A DNA stretch of 64,000 nucleotides from Rhizobium sp. Root1334 (GTDB lineage Bacteria > Pseudomonadota > Alphaproteobacteria > Rhizobiales > Rhizobiaceae), in assembly GCF_001426665.1 (NCBI RefSeq), contig NZ_LMEY01000001.1, positions 681,912 to 745,911 on the forward strand. The letters run 5' to 3'. Made by a program: the position numbers and the translations under genes. Shown here one piece after another: positions 29,262-39,495 of this stretch (positions within the stretch are counted from its first letter, which is position 1; the number at the start of each line of letters is the position of its first letter). Under the pieces are notes generated by a model, which was given only the letters and a program-made list of their open reading frames with translations, had not been told where the DNA came from and searched no databases.

Positions 29262-30926
29262 TCAGTCGACCCGGGCAAAAAAGCCGCTCCAGGCCGGTAG
29301 TGTGATGGTGTCGCCGGTCAATGCCGATCCGAATCCATGGCCTTCGAGCACATCGAGCTTTTCAACCGGCCGTTCGATGGTCACCGCTTCGTTGCTCATG
29401 TTGAACAGGCACAAAATCGTCTCGTTGCCGGACTTGCGTTCAAAGCCGAGCAGCGGCGCTTCGTAGGCGCGAAACTCGATGTCGCCCTTGGCAAAGGCCG
29501 GATGCTGCTTGCGGAATGCGAGAAACCGCCGGTAGTGGTTGAGAACCGAATTCGGGTCCGTCTGCTGTTCTGAAACGGCGCGGGCGAGATGTTCTTTCGG
29601 CACCGGCAGCCACGGCTTGCCCTCGCCAAAGCCACCGTTGACGGCATTCTTGTCCCAGACCATCGGCGTGCGGCAGCCGTCGCGGCCCTTGAAATCCGGC
29701 CAGAACTGAATGCCGTAGGGGTCCTGCAGATCTTCAAAGGCGAGCTCGGCTTCGGTCAGGCCAAGCTCTTCGCCCTGATAGATGCAGACCGAGCCGCGCA
29801 GGGTCATCAGCAGACTGGCCAGGAATTTTGCATGCGCATCCTGATCGGCGATGCCCTTGCCCCAGCGGCTGACATGGCGAACAACGTCGTGATTGGAAAA
29901 CGCCCAGCAGGCCCAGCCTTCCGGGGCTGCGCGGGCAAAATCGTGCAGCACCTGCGCGACGCCGGCCGGGGTCAACGGATCGGGCGCCAAGAATTCGAAG
30001 GCGTAGCACATGTGCATCTTGTCATTGCCGGACGTATACTGCCCGGCGATCTCAAGACCGATCTGGCTGTCCCCGACTTCGCCGACGGCGGCAATCGCCG
30101 GGAACTCGTCCATGACGGCGCGGAAGCGCTTGAGGAATTCGAGGTTTTCCGGGCGGTTCTTGTCGTAGAGATGTTCCTGATAATTGTATGGGTTGACCGC
30201 CGGTGCCGTATTGGCATTGCGGCGCTCAGGCGCCAGCGCCGGGTTGTCGCGCAGTTCCAGGTCGTGGAAGTAGAAGTTGATCGTATCCAGCCGGAAGCCA
30301 TCGACGCCCCGTTCCAGCCAGAAGCGCTCGACCGCCAGCAGCGCGTCCTGCACTTCGGGATTGTGCAGATTGAGGTCCGGCTGCGAGGTCAGGAAGTTGT
30401 GCATGTAATATTGCAGACGCGTGGGATCCCACTGCCATGCCGAGCCGCCGAAGATCGACATCCAGTTGTTCGGCGGCGTGCCGTCTGGCCTGGAATCGGC
30501 CCAGACATACCAGTCCGCCTTGGGATTGAAGCGGCTCGACCGGCTTTCGGCAAACCACGGGTGCTGATCGGAGGTATGGGACAACACCAGATCGATCATC
30601 ACGCGGATCCCGAGGTGGTGGGCTTCGGCGATCAGCGCATCGAAATCGGCAAGCAGACCGAAGATCGGATCGACGCCCGTATAGTTCGACACGTCATAGC
30701 CGAAATCCTTCATCGGCGAGGTGAAGAACGGCGAGATCCAGATTGCATCGACGCCCAGCGAGGCAACGTGCGGCAGGCGGGCGGTGATGCCTTTCAGGTC
30801 ACCGATGCCGTCACCGTTCGAGTCCTGGTAGGATCGCGGATAGATCTGGTAGATCACCGCACCCCGCCACCAGTCCCGGTCGGCCTGCAATGTGGAGCCA
30901 CTTGTCTGGGTCATACTCATAGTCAT
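29262..30926 (-). CDS. aglA: Alpha-glucosidase (GH13)
   Basis: 554 residues with the (beta/alpha)8 barrel of glycoside hydrolase family 13. The barrel carries DLVLSHTS near 112, the nucleophile Asp214 in GFRLDT, acid/base Glu283 in VGEVGD and transition-state Asp347 in FSNHD. It has no signal peptide, so it works in the cytoplasm on disaccharides brought in by AglEFGK, releasing glucose for the Entner-Doudoroff genes nearby. It belongs to the oligo-1,6-/alpha-1,4-glucosidase subgroup; precise substrate preference cannot be read from the sequence. Confidence 0.94.
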   Translation of the reverse strand: MTMSMTQTSGSTLQADRDWWRGAVIYQIYPRSYQDSNGDGIGDLKGITARLPHVASLGVDAIWISPFFTSPMKDFGYDVSNYTGVDPIFGLLADFDALIAEAHHLGIRVMIDLVLSHTSDQHPWFAESRSSRFNPKADWYVWADSRPDGTPPNNWMSIFGGSAWQWDPTRLQYYMHNFLTSQPDLNLHNPEVQDALLAVERFWLERGVDGFRLDTINFYFHDLELRDNPALAPERRNANTAPAVNPYNYQEHLYDKNRPENLEFLKRFRAVMDEFPAIAAVGEVGDSQIGLEIAGQYTSGNDKMHMCYAFEFLAPDPLTPAGVAQVLHDFARAAPEGWACWAFSNHDVVRHVSRWGKGIADQDAHAKFLASLLMTLRGSVCIYQGEELGLTEAELAFEDLQDPYGIQFWPDFKGRDGCRTPMVWDKNAVNGGFGEGKPWLPVPKEHLARAVSEQQTDPNSVLNHYRRFLAFRKQHPAFAKGDIEFRAYEAPLLGFERKSGNETILCLFNMSNEAVTIERPVEKLDVLEGHGFGSALTGDTITLPAWSGFFARVD

Positions 30927-30954
30927 TCCTGTAGAAGTCTTTGTTTGTGAAGTC

Positions 30955-32100
30955 TCAGCCGCCCTTGACCGATCCCGCCAGCAGGCCGCGCACGAGGTAG
31001 CGCTGCAGGGTGAAGAAGACGATCAGGGGTACGATGATGGTGATGAAGGCCGAGGCCGTCAGGATTTCCCAGTTGCCGCCGCGCGAACCAAGCAGGTTGA
31101 CCAGGCGACCCGTGAGGACCAGCTCGTCATTACCGGTTCCAAGGAAAACCATGGCGACCAGAAGATCGTTCCAGGTCCACAGGAACTGGAAGATCGAGAA
31201 GGATGCGAGAGCGGGGAACGACAGCGGCAGGATGATCTTGATAAAAATGTCGAAATCGCTGGCGCCATCGACGCGGGCCGATTCCATGATCTCGCGCGGC
31301 AGGCCGGCCATGTAGTTGCGCAGGAGGTAAATGGCGAGCGGCAAGCCGAAGCCCATATGTGCCAGCCAGATGCCGACATAGGTCTTGGCCGGAACACCGA
31401 AGAACGCGCCGACACCATTGTACAATTTCAACAGCGGGATCAGCGACATCTGCAGCGGCACAACCAGCAGGCCGACAACGACGGCGATCAGGATCGCCCG
31501 GCCGGGAAACTTCATCCAGGCCAGCGCATAGGCAGCGAAGGCAGCGACCAGGATCGGGATGACCGTTGCCGGAATGGCGACGGTCAGCGAGTTGATGAAC
31601 GACGCCCCGATGCCGGCAGCCCGCATCACTTCGCGGTAATTATCGAAGGTGAAGCGCGGCGGAACGGCAGCAGTATAGAAAATACGCTGGCCGCGGGTGC
31701 CTTCCATGCGCGTAGGCGAGACGATTTCATAGCTGCCATCGTCCTTGACGGTCAGCGTCTGTCCGTCGCCGATATCAGCGACGGCGCCAACCTCAAAGGC
31801 GGTGGGCTGCAGCGGCCGGAAGCCGAAGGCCGAGACCTTGGCATCGCTGCCCTCCAGCAGATTGCCGGCGATAACGAACTTGCCGTCACGTTCTATCTGC
31901 GTTTCGGGGGAAGCCGCGCGGCCGGTCATGTTCTGTGATGAGGTCGACAGAGCCGTCCACCAACCGGAAACGGCAAGCTGATCCTTGTCGCGCAACGACG
32001 AGATCAAAAGGCCGGCGGTCGGCAGGGTCCACAGAGTGACAAGCAGGATCACGGAAAGATGGACGACCCAGATGAGGGGGGAGCGGGAAGAAGCAATCAT
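30955..32100 (-). CDS. aglG: Alpha-glucoside ABC transporter permease
   Basis: 381 residues, MalG-type permease. Helix 1 (about 13-32) is followed by a long hydrophilic periplasmic insert of roughly 110 residues rich in beta-type sequence, then five helices with the EAA motif ESARVDGASDFDIFIKIILP. The long insert is a known trait of AglG relative to typical 280-residue permeases. It starts 1 base after aglF ends, so the two are translationally coupled and form the heterodimeric channel. Confidence 0.92.
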   Translation of the reverse strand: MIASSRSPLIWVVHLSVILLVTLWTLPTAGLLISSLRDKDQLAVSGWWTALSTSSQNMTGRAASPETQIERDGKFVIAGNLLEGSDAKVSAFGFRPLQPTAFEVGAVADIGDGQTLTVKDDGSYEIVSPTRMEGTRGQRIFYTAAVPPRFTFDNYREVMRAAGIGASFINSLTVAIPATVIPILVAAFAAYALAWMKFPGRAILIAVVVGLLVVPLQMSLIPLLKLYNGVGAFFGVPAKTYVGIWLAHMGFGLPLAIYLLRNYMAGLPREIMESARVDGASDFDIFIKIILPLSFPALASFSIFQFLWTWNDLLVAMVFLGTGNDELVLTGRLVNLLGSRGGNWEILTASAFITIIVPLIVFFTLQRYLVRGLLAGSVKGG

Positions 32101-32101
32101 C

Positions 32102-33112
32102 TCAATGGCCCTCCATTTCCTTGGCTGCGTTGCGGATGTTCCAGATCATGATCGGGATCACCAGCACCATGATGATGACGGCGATCGCAGCGCCGCGGCC
32201 GAAGTCACCGCCCCCGCGGAACATCCAGTCGAACATCAGATTGGCGAGAACCTGGCTTTGCCACTGCCCGTTGGTCATGGCGAGAACGATGTCGAAGACC
32301 TTCAGCACCAGAATGGTGATGGTGGTCCAGACAACGGCGATCGTGCCCCACATCTGCGGGATCATGATCTTGAAGAAAATCTGCAGGCCATTGGCGCCGT
32401 CGATGACAGCGGCCTCGATTGTCTCCTCCGGAATACCGCGCAAAGCGGCCGACAGGATCACCATGGCGAAGCCGGTCTGGATCCAGATGAGGATCACCAT
32501 CAGGAAGAAATTGTTCCAGAAGGGTAACGTCACCCAGGCTTCAGGCGTGCCGCCGAAATAGACGACGACAGCATTCAGGAGACCGATCTGCGCCGTGCCT
32601 TCGGCACGATAATCGTAGATGAATTTCCAGATGACCGAGGCACCGACGAAGGAGATCGCCATCGGCATGAAGATCAGCGTCTTGGCGATATTGCCCCACC
32701 AGATGCGATCGGTCAGCGCTGCGATGATCAGGCCGAAGAACGTCGCGGCAGCGGGCACGACCAGCAGCCAGAGGAAGTTGTTATAGATCGACTGGCGGAA
32801 TTCGCCGTCGTTGAACATCCAGATGAAGTTGTTCAGACCGACGAAATTCTCGCCCGCCCTGTCATGCAGACTGAGCCAGACGGAAGCGATCACCGGATAG
32901 ATGAGATAAATGGTCAGCGACAACAACGCCGGACCGAGGAAGAGCCATGGCCGGATGGCATTGGTGATGCGCAGATTGCGTGAGGCGACCGGCCCCGTCA
33001 GGCCTTTCGAAGGAAACAGCTTGTCGAGTATCCAGTTCGTGCCGAAGAAATAGGCGGCGCAGCCAAGAACGCCGGCGGCCATCGTGGCAATGGCAAAAAT
33101 CAACTGCTGCAT
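32102..33112 (-). CDS. aglF: Alpha-glucoside ABC transporter permease
   Basis: 336 residues, MalF/UgpA-type permease with about eight membrane segments: an extra N-terminal helix (about 4-25), a second near 52-75, and a core carrying the EAA motif EAAVIDGANGLQIFFKIMIP. It partners AglG. The 299-base gap to aglE upstream contains a hairpin next to the aglE stop, which would favour higher AglE than AglF levels. Confidence 0.92.
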   Translation of the reverse strand: MQQLIFAIATMAAGVLGCAAYFFGTNWILDKLFPSKGLTGPVASRNLRITNAIRPWLFLGPALLSLTIYLIYPVIASVWLSLHDRAGENFVGLNNFIWMFNDGEFRQSIYNNFLWLLVVPAAATFFGLIIAALTDRIWWGNIAKTLIFMPMAISFVGASVIWKFIYDYRAEGTAQIGLLNAVVVYFGGTPEAWVTLPFWNNFFLMVILIWIQTGFAMVILSAALRGIPEETIEAAVIDGANGLQIFFKIMIPQMWGTIAVVWTTITILVLKVFDIVLAMTNGQWQSQVLANLMFDWMFRGGGDFGRGAAIAVIIMVLVIPIMIWNIRNAAKEMEGH

Positions 33113-33366
33113 GGCAACGTCCTCCCCAGGAATAAGGCCGGATCAACGGCCTGCCCGCCCCTTGGCCTATGGCTCCCGGCTTTTCGGGAGATCATGTGCG
33201 GCCAGAATGATCACGTCACTCGCATGCCCGAACCTAAACGGCGGCCGGCAAGGACGTGTTCATTTCAACGGGCTTCTTTTGTCAGCTTTCCCCAAGCCGT
33301 TCCGCCGTACCAACTCTACCGGGCGGCTTGGCGAACAGCACTTCAGGCTTCGCAGTCTTTTGAAGT

Positions 33367-33395
33367 GCGGCTCCGGGGTTTTCGCCGGGAGCCGC
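33367..33395 (-). promoter_or_regulatory. Hairpin at the 3' end of aglE
   Basis: GCGGCTCC (33367-33374) pairs perfectly with GGAGCCGC (33388-33395), 17 bases past the aglE stop. On the minus strand it is not followed by T residues, so it is more likely a 3' stabiliser or processing signal than a terminator. It would raise binding-protein mRNA over that of the permeases. Confidence 0.55.
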
Positions 33396-33411
33396 TGCGT
33401 ATCAAGCGATC

Positions 33412-34770
33412 CTACTTGATCGAATCCCAAGCCTTCTGGACGCCGTCCGCGACATCCTTGGCCGACTTGCCGCCAACGTAATCGACCATACCGGTCCAGA
33501 ATGCGCCGGCGCCAATCTTGCCAGGCATCAGGTCGGAACCGTCAAAACGGAAGGTCGTGGCGTTGAGCAGGATTTCTCCCTGCTTCTTCATCGGGCCGTT
33601 GGCATAAACATCCTTGTTCGCACTCTTCAGCGGTGTCAGGAAACTGGTCTGGGCCATCCAGACTTCATGCGCGATCGGCGTTTCAAGGAACTCGATGAAG
33701 GCGCGTGCTGCCGGCGTATCCTTGGTGATCATGGCCAGCGTGCCAGCACCGAGAACCGGATTTCCGAGTTCGGGCTTGCTTGCGTAAGGCGGCATATAGA
33801 AGAAGTCTGCGTCTTCGCCAACCTTGGTACCTTCCGGGAAGAAGGACGGGATGAACGATGCCTGATGATGCAGGTAGCACTTCGGCGGCGACGCAAACAG
33901 GCCCTTCGGGCTGTCGCGGAAGTCGGCGGAGGCAACCGCAGCGGCGCCACCATCAACGTTCTTGTCGTTCTTGGCGAACCAGCCGAATTCATCAATGGCG
34001 CCGACGACAGCCGGGTCGTTGAACGGAATGGCATTGGTGACCCACTTGTCATAGACGTCGGCCGGCTGCGTGCGCAGCATCATGTCTTCGACCCAGTCGG
34101 TGGCCGGCCAGCCGGTCGCACCGCCGGAACCGAGACCAATGCACCACGGCGTGCCGCCATCGGCAACGATCTTTTCGGTCAGCGCCTTCAAGTCTTCCAT
34201 CGTCTTCGGAACTTCATAGCCCGAATCCTCAAAATTTTCCGGCACGTACCAGACCAGCGACTTCACGTCGATCTTGTAAGGAAACGCGTAAAGAGCCTTC
34301 TTGCCGTCCTTGCCGGCATAGGTCGAAAGATCGACCCACGACTGACCGGCAGCATAATTGTCGAGCAGCCACTTCTGGGTCTCGTCGCCGAGCGGCGTCA
34401 GATAGCCCTTCGAAGCGAGATCGGCGATCAGGCCCGGCTGCGGTAGGATGGCGACATCCGGCGGGCTGCCGGCCTGCGTGTCGATAACGATCTGCTGTTC
34501 ATAATTCTCGGACGAGGAATATTTTACATCGACGCCGGTCGCATCGCGGAAGTAATCGAGCATGGACTGCGCCAAGGCTTCGTCTTCGCCACGCCAGGGA
34601 CCGAAGATGGTCAGCGTCTGACCCTTCAGGTCATGACCCTTCTTGAACTCTTCGAAGCTTGCCCAGTTGAATTTTGAATCTTCGCCCGGCTTGAATTTCA
34701 GCTCGGCGGCGTTGGTGGCACCCGCCACAAGCGCAAGCGCCGCCACTCCCAACAAGAATGTTCTCTTCAC
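33412..34770 (-). CDS. aglE: Alpha-glucoside-binding periplasmic protein
   Basis: 452 residues from the GTG at 34770. That start is chosen because GGGAGGA lies 6-7 bases upstream and because it begins a clean signal peptide (KRTFLLGVAALALVAGATNA, cleaved near residue 22). The mature part is a family 1 extracellular solute-binding protein with a large sugar cleft. It captures alpha-glucosides for AglFGK. It heads the operon and lies behind a palindromic operator that AglR probably occupies. Confidence 0.91.
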   Translation of the reverse strand: MKRTFLLGVAALALVAGATNAAELKFKPGEDSKFNWASFEEFKKGHDLKGQTLTIFGPWRGEDEALAQSMLDYFRDATGVDVKYSSSENYEQQIVIDTQAGSPPDVAILPQPGLIADLASKGYLTPLGDETQKWLLDNYAAGQSWVDLSTYAGKDGKKALYAFPYKIDVKSLVWYVPENFEDSGYEVPKTMEDLKALTEKIVADGGTPWCIGLGSGGATGWPATDWVEDMMLRTQPADVYDKWVTNAIPFNDPAVVGAIDEFGWFAKNDKNVDGGAAAVASADFRDSPKGLFASPPKCYLHHQASFIPSFFPEGTKVGEDADFFYMPPYASKPELGNPVLGAGTLAMITKDTPAARAFIEFLETPIAHEVWMAQTSFLTPLKSANKDVYANGPMKKQGEILLNATTFRFDGSDLMPGKIGAGAFWTGMVDYVGGKSAKDVADGVQKAWDSIK

Positions 34771-34835
34771 GTCATTTCCTCCCAAGAAAGACCCGACCCA
34801 TTGATGCCGGGCGAACACCGCAGCGCCGCCAAAAT

Positions 34836-34849
34836 TCAAAGCGCTTTGA
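34836..34849. promoter_or_regulatory. AglR operator 1
   Basis: A perfect 14-bp palindrome TCAAAGCGCTTTGA, 66 bases upstream of the aglE start. The central CG-flanked symmetry is typical of LacI-family operators. A near-identical copy lies by the aglR gene. Confidence 0.75.
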
Positions 34850-35038
34850 GTTTGCTAACAAACCATTGCGACAGGCACCAAGTCAAGAGCTTTCCCTTAA
34901 AGGTCGAATTAAGGCCCACTTCCTGCAGTGCAGCGAAGGTTTGCAATGCAATGCAGCTGATTTTTCTGGTTGATGCGTAAAGCCGATGATACAAAATCCG
35001 TCGCGCGTTGGAGTTTGAAAGCAAAAACAAAATACAAA

Positions 35039-35052
35039 TCAAAGCGCTTTGG
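35039..35052. promoter_or_regulatory. AglR operator 2
   Basis: CAAAGCGCTTTG (core 35040-35051) lies 16 bases before the aglR start, 203 bases from operator 1. Identical 12-bp cores on both sides of the divergent promoter region suggest autoregulation and possible DNA looping by a tetramer. Confidence 0.72.
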
Positions 35053-35067
35053 GAGTGCGCGCTTGCC

Positions 35068-36099
35068 ATGAACGTGAATTTGAAACAGCTGGCGGAGATG
35101 TTGGGCCTGTCGCAAACGACAGTCAGCCGGGCACTCAACGGCTATCCGGAAGTCAACGCCGAAACACGCCAGCGTGTCTTGAGCGCGGTCCGCGAAACGG
35201 GCTACCGGCCAAACCGTGCGGCTCAAAGACTGGCAACAGGGCGCGCAGGCTCGATCGGGCTGGTCATGCCGATCGCGCAAGGCATCGATTCCGATGTGCA
35301 TTTCGGCGAATTCCTTGCCGGGCTTGGCGAAGAATCCGTCCGGCACGATTTCCATTTCGTCATCAATCCGAGCGCGCCCGACGACGAGGAGGCGACCTTC
35401 AAGCGGCTGGCCGCCAGCGGCAATGTCGATGCCCTGTTTCTCGCCTATGTGCGGGCCAACGATCCGCGCATCGCCATGCTGAAATCCCTGTCGATCCCCT
35501 TCGTTGTCCATGGCCGGGCGGTCGGCCAGCCCGCCGACTATCCGTTTCTCGATATCGACAATACCGGTGCCTTTTATGATGCGACGCGATTGCTCATTCA
35601 GTTGGGGCACCGGCGGATTGCGCTGATCAACGGCCCGGGAAACCTGACCTTCTCCATTCGCCGCCTGAAGGGAATGCGCCGCGCACTCGAGGAGAACGGG
35701 CTGCAGTTCGATGAAAGGCTGGTTCAGAATTCACTGATGACCGACGAATATGGTCACCGCGCCATGCAACAGTTTCTTGAACAGGGTGAGCCGCCGACCG
35801 CCGTTCTTTGCTCCAGCACCGTGATCGCGCTTGGCGCAGTCAGGGCAATCCATCGGGCCGGGCTGCAGATGGGCGAGGATATTTCGCTGATTGCCCATGA
35901 CGACGTGCTGCCGATGCTGAAACCGGAAAACTTCAGCGTACCGCTGACGACCACGCGTTCATCACTTCGGGCGGCAGGATCACGGATCGCCACCCGGCTA
36001 ATCTCGCGCATCTTGAAGACGGGAGATTATCCGGAACAGGAGCTGTGGCGAACGGAACTGATCGTCAGGGCCTCGACCGGCCCTGCTCCGAAATCGTAA
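35068..36099 (+). CDS. aglR: LacI-family repressor of the agl operon
   Basis: 343 residues from the ATG at 35068; an in-frame ATG at 35008 would add 20 residues across the operator. A LacI helix-turn-helix is at 1-50 (LKQLAEMLGLSQTTVSRALNGYPEV with the hinge RPNRAAQRLATGR), then a two-lobed sugar-binding domain. It is divergent from aglE and two matched operators lie between them. It should repress aglEFGAK until an alpha-glucoside is present, as described for S. meliloti AglR. The inducer is inferred. Confidence 0.9.
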   Translation: MNVNLKQLAEMLGLSQTTVSRALNGYPEVNAETRQRVLSAVRETGYRPNRAAQRLATGRAGSIGLVMPIAQGIDSDVHFGEFLAGLGEESVRHDFHFVINPSAPDDEEATFKRLAASGNVDALFLAYVRANDPRIAMLKSLSIPFVVHGRAVGQPADYPFLDIDNTGAFYDATRLLIQLGHRRIALINGPGNLTFSIRRLKGMRRALEENGLQFDERLVQNSLMTDEYGHRAMQQFLEQGEPPTAVLCSSTVIALGAVRAIHRAGLQMGEDISLIAHDDVLPMLKPENFSVPLTTTRSSLRAAGSRIATRLISRILKTGDYPEQELWRTELIVRASTGPAPKS

Positions 36100-36119
36100 G
36101 ATCGTCCGCTTTTTCCGGA

Positions 36120-37019
36120 TCAGAACTTTGGTGCGGTCTTACCGGCCTTGCGGTAGGCGGCGATGACCGTGTTGGCCATCAGCATCGCGATGGTCATCGG
36201 GCCGACGCCTCCAGGCACAGGCGTAATGACAGCGGCTACCTTTGCGCATTCCTGGAAGGCAACATCACCGACCAGACGCGACTTTCCTTCACCTTTTTCA
36301 GGCGCAGCAATACGGTTGATGCCGACATCGATGACGGTGGCGCCGGGCTTCACCCAATCGGCCTTGACCATCTCCGGGCGGCCGACAGCGGCGACCAGAA
36401 TATCGGCATTGCGGCAGACACCCGGTAGATCCTTGGTGCGCGAATGGGCGATGGTCACCGTCGCATTGGCGGCAAGCAGCAGCTGCGCCATCGGTTTGCC
36501 GAACAGGTTGGAACGGCCGATGACGACGGCATTCAGCCCCGAGAGGTCCTCTCCATGCGTGCGCTTGACGAACACCATGGCGCCAGCAGGCGTGCAGGAG
36601 ACGAGACCGCCATCGAGATCGCCCGTCGCCAATTTGCCGGCATTGACGACATGCAGACCATCGACATCCTTTTCCGGCAGAATGGACTGAATGATCGGTT
36701 CGGAATTCAAATGTTTTGGCAGCGGAAGCTGGACGAGAATGCCGTGCAGGCTCTCATCCCTGTTAAGTGTCTGAACGAGAGTAGCCAGTTCTTCCTGCGT
36801 CGTTTCCTCCGGCAGCGTATGCTGAACCGAGGTAAAGCCGCATTCCTTGGCCATCTTGCTCTTGGAGGAGACATAGGCGTGGCTTGCCGGATCATTTCCG
36901 ACGATGACGACGGCGAGACCGGTCTTGACGCCGGTCTGTTCGGTCAATGCCTGCGATGCGGTTTTCACGGCATCGATCACCGACGCTGCAACTTGCTTGC
37001 CATCAATCACGGTCGTCAC
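36120..37019 (-). CDS. folD: Bifunctional methylenetetrahydrofolate dehydrogenase/cyclohydrolase
   Basis: 299 residues, the normal FolD length. It interconverts 5,10-methylene-, methenyl- and 10-formyl-tetrahydrofolate in the cytoplasm. The catalytic-lysine region [11 protein letters not shown] is near 53-63, the NADP site [14 protein letters not shown] near 168 and the C-terminal [16 protein letters not shown] near 273. It is convergent with aglR (20 bases apart) and appears monocistronic. Confidence 0.96.
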   Translation of the reverse strand: MTTVIDGKQVAASVIDAVKTASQALTEQTGVKTGLAVVIVGNDPASHAYVSSKSKMAKECGFTSVQHTLPEETTQEELATLVQTLNRDESLHGILVQLPLPKHLNSEPIIQSILPEKDVDGLHVVNAGKLATGDLDGGLVSCTPAGAMVFVKRTHGEDLSGLNAVVIGRSNLFGKPMAQLLLAANATVTIAHSRTKDLPGVCRNADILVAAVGRPEMVKADWVKPGATVIDVGINRIAAPEKGEGKSRLVGDVAFQECAKVAAVITPVPGGVGPMTIAMLMANTVIAAYRKAGKTAPKF

Positions 37020-37225
37020 GGAGTTCTCCCAGATTCTCGTTTGTTCTGTTCAGTCTAGTTTCAGCAAAAAACAGCGCTCGCCTCAATGCGTCCTATGCTG
37101 TTCAGATCGAATAAATTCACCACTGATCCGCGCCAGGTCCAGCATAAACATCACGACGATTTGCATTCCTATCATTCATGAGGGATTTCTGCCTGGGGCA
37201 AGTCAGCCTCTATGGATACAGAGCG

Positions 37226-39313
37226 CTAATACCGCCGGCCGCCGGCCCGCTGTTTCGCATAGTGCTCGACACGCGATCGCAGCGCGCGCAGGTTTTCCTG
37301 CACTTCGGCGATATCGCCGTTGTCCGTGGTGCTATCCTGCATTTCACGCAAATAGTCCCGCAGACTGGCCGCATCTGCCTCGTCGTTTCGCGGAGGAAAC
37401 GCTGACAGTGCTGCGGCGGACGCGGCTACGTGATGCGCCGATGGCATCCGCGCCCGGTAGGCCACAGGTGCGGGCAATGGATCCTCGATCTCCTGCCGTG
37501 TTCCCGGACCATCCGGGTGATGATCGTCCCTTCCGGGAGGATCACGCTGTGGAGCCACGGCAACCGGCCGGCTCGAACGCTGGAGCAGATCCTTGAGGCT
37601 GCGGTAGGCGCCGAGCGCGATGCCCAGCCCGACCCCGGCGATGAAGCCGGCCATCATGCCGCCGATCGCAATCAGCTTGCGGGACGGCCCGGTAGCCTGA
37701 AGCGGCGGCTGCGCCGAGGCGATCACCCGGATATTCTTCGAGGTCAGTTTCTCCTCCTGGCCGGTTTCACTCGCCCGCTTGAGGAAGGATTCGTAGATCG
37801 TCCGGGTTGCGGTGGCCTTGCGCTCCAGCTCCCGCAGCTCGATGAAGCCGGTGGAGGAGTTCATCTGCTGTGCCTTCTGCACCGCCAGTTGCTGGACGAG
37901 ATCCTTTTCCGTCCGCACCGCGCGGTCGAGTTCGGTCTTCGCCGTTGCGGCGATGCGGCGAAGCGCGTTGCCAATTTCGGAGCGTGCGACCTCAAGCGAC
38001 TGGACAGCAGCCAGGCGCTGCGGGTGCCGCGGCCCAAGGCTCGCATCCAGCGCACCCAGCTGGGCGCGCGCCTCGGAATACTGCTTGCGCAGATCCTGAA
38101 GCGTCACGGAACTCACCTCTTCGGGAAATGCACCGCTCAAGACGTCGTTCAAGCTGATCCTGGCCGCCAGGTCGACCTTCGCCTGCGCATCGGCGATGCG
38201 ATTGCGGACGGCACCGACCTGATCATTGAGGGCCAGCAACTGCTTGTCGAAGATCAACTCGCCGGCGGCACCGACAATGTCGTGGTCGGCCTTGTATTTC
38301 TCCACCGCATTTTCAGCCGCGTCCAGTTCCGTGCGCAGATCGGCCAACCGGCTGTCGAGCGCCTGCGTCGTCCGCTGGAAGAAACCGGATTGGGCAGCCT
38401 GCTCCTCGCTGAGGAATGTCGACACGAGGCGATTGGCGATCAGTGCCGATTTGGCCGGATCCCGGCTCTTGACCTCGATGGTCACGATGAAGGTTTTCGG
38501 ATCTCGCGATACGGAAACGGCGTCGCTCAATTTTTCCAGTGTGCGCGGGTTGACGCCGGACGCTGGCGCCGGTTGCGCCTTGCCGGGGGAAACGATGTCG
38601 CGAATGACGCCGATGCCGTCGGAAATGCCGCCCTTGCCGCTCGATACGCCGCCGAATTCGGCATCGCGGTCCAGCCCCAGATCAATGGCAACCTTTTCCA
38701 GAACGGTCCGCGAGCGCAACACTTCGAGCTGGCTGTCGACAAGCGCCAGGATCGCTTCAGTTGCCAGGCTTTCCTTGGATAGATCGGAATCCGTCAATCG
38801 GACTTCGCGCGGATCGACATAAAGCTTGCTTTGGGAAACGTAGACACTCGGGGTCGACATGGCGATCAACACACCGCCGACGGCACCCGCCACCGTCAGC
38901 ACCACGATGGTCTTTCGCAGCTGCCAGACGGAAGACATGATGGTGGCGATATCGATCAATGGCCGGTCCTGCGGCTCTCCATAATAAACTTCAGCGCTCA
39001 CGGCAGGCTGGGAGAGGACAGCATCGGCTTGCACTGGGCTGGCCAGTGTTGCTTTTCCTGCCTTGAACCAGCCGGAGAAACGCCCGGGCGGCTTTTCCAC
39101 TGATGCTTTGGCAGGCTGCTGATCATTGCCCGGTATTTTCAGCTTCACGGCAGGACTGCCAAGACGGTCCAGCAACTCGCTGGCGGTCCGCGCCACCGGC
39201 GCTCCGCCACGCGCCGACATGCGCGAACGCAAAGACGACCCCGCCTCCCTCGATCCAGGGCCGGCCGGGGAGCGATGCACCACAGTCCTTTTGTTGTCTT
39301 CCGGATCGAACAT
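37226..39313 (-). CDS. Wzz/GumC-like polysaccharide co-polymerase
   Basis: 695 residues from the Met at 39313; an upstream Met at 39343 is less likely. A disordered N terminus of about 120 residues precedes a first membrane helix (about 138-158). A long coiled-coil periplasmic region with the Wzz domain follows, and a second membrane helix is near 550-572. The Pro-rich C-terminal tail has no Walker A or tyrosine-kinase domain and ends in a short helix (DIAEVQENLRALRSRVEHY). This makes it a PCP-type chain-length regulator or export partner without an attached BY-kinase. It is divergent from the flippase gene and presumably serves the same polymer. Confidence 0.85.
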   Translation of the reverse strand: MFDPEDNKRTVVHRSPAGPGSREAGSSLRSRMSARGGAPVARTASELLDRLGSPAVKLKIPGNDQQPAKASVEKPPGRFSGWFKAGKATLASPVQADAVLSQPAVSAEVYYGEPQDRPLIDIATIMSSVWQLRKTIVVLTVAGAVGGVLIAMSTPSVYVSQSKLYVDPREVRLTDSDLSKESLATEAILALVDSQLEVLRSRTVLEKVAIDLGLDRDAEFGGVSSGKGGISDGIGVIRDIVSPGKAQPAPASGVNPRTLEKLSDAVSVSRDPKTFIVTIEVKSRDPAKSALIANRLVSTFLSEEQAAQSGFFQRTTQALDSRLADLRTELDAAENAVEKYKADHDIVGAAGELIFDKQLLALNDQVGAVRNRIADAQAKVDLAARISLNDVLSGAFPEEVSSVTLQDLRKQYSEARAQLGALDASLGPRHPQRLAAVQSLEVARSEIGNALRRIAATAKTELDRAVRTEKDLVQQLAVQKAQQMNSSTGFIELRELERKATATRTIYESFLKRASETGQEEKLTSKNIRVIASAQPPLQATGPSRKLIAIGGMMAGFIAGVGLGIALGAYRSLKDLLQRSSRPVAVAPQRDPPGRDDHHPDGPGTRQEIEDPLPAPVAYRARMPSAHHVAASAAALSAFPPRNDEADAASLRDYLREMQDSTTDNGDIAEVQENLRALRSRVEHYAKQRAGGRRY

Positions 39314-39495
39314 CGATGCCTGCAAACGCCCGCAATTGGGCAAAGTGACGAATTGTGAACGAAGCTTAAGTTTTTATGGAAAACAAACCGTTAACAGACT
39401 GCAAATTCATCTCCGGGGAGACCACGAAACCGCAGGGCCACACCCCTCATTAAGCTTTCCCGGCTAGAACGGGCCAGCACATCCGGACCATCCTC

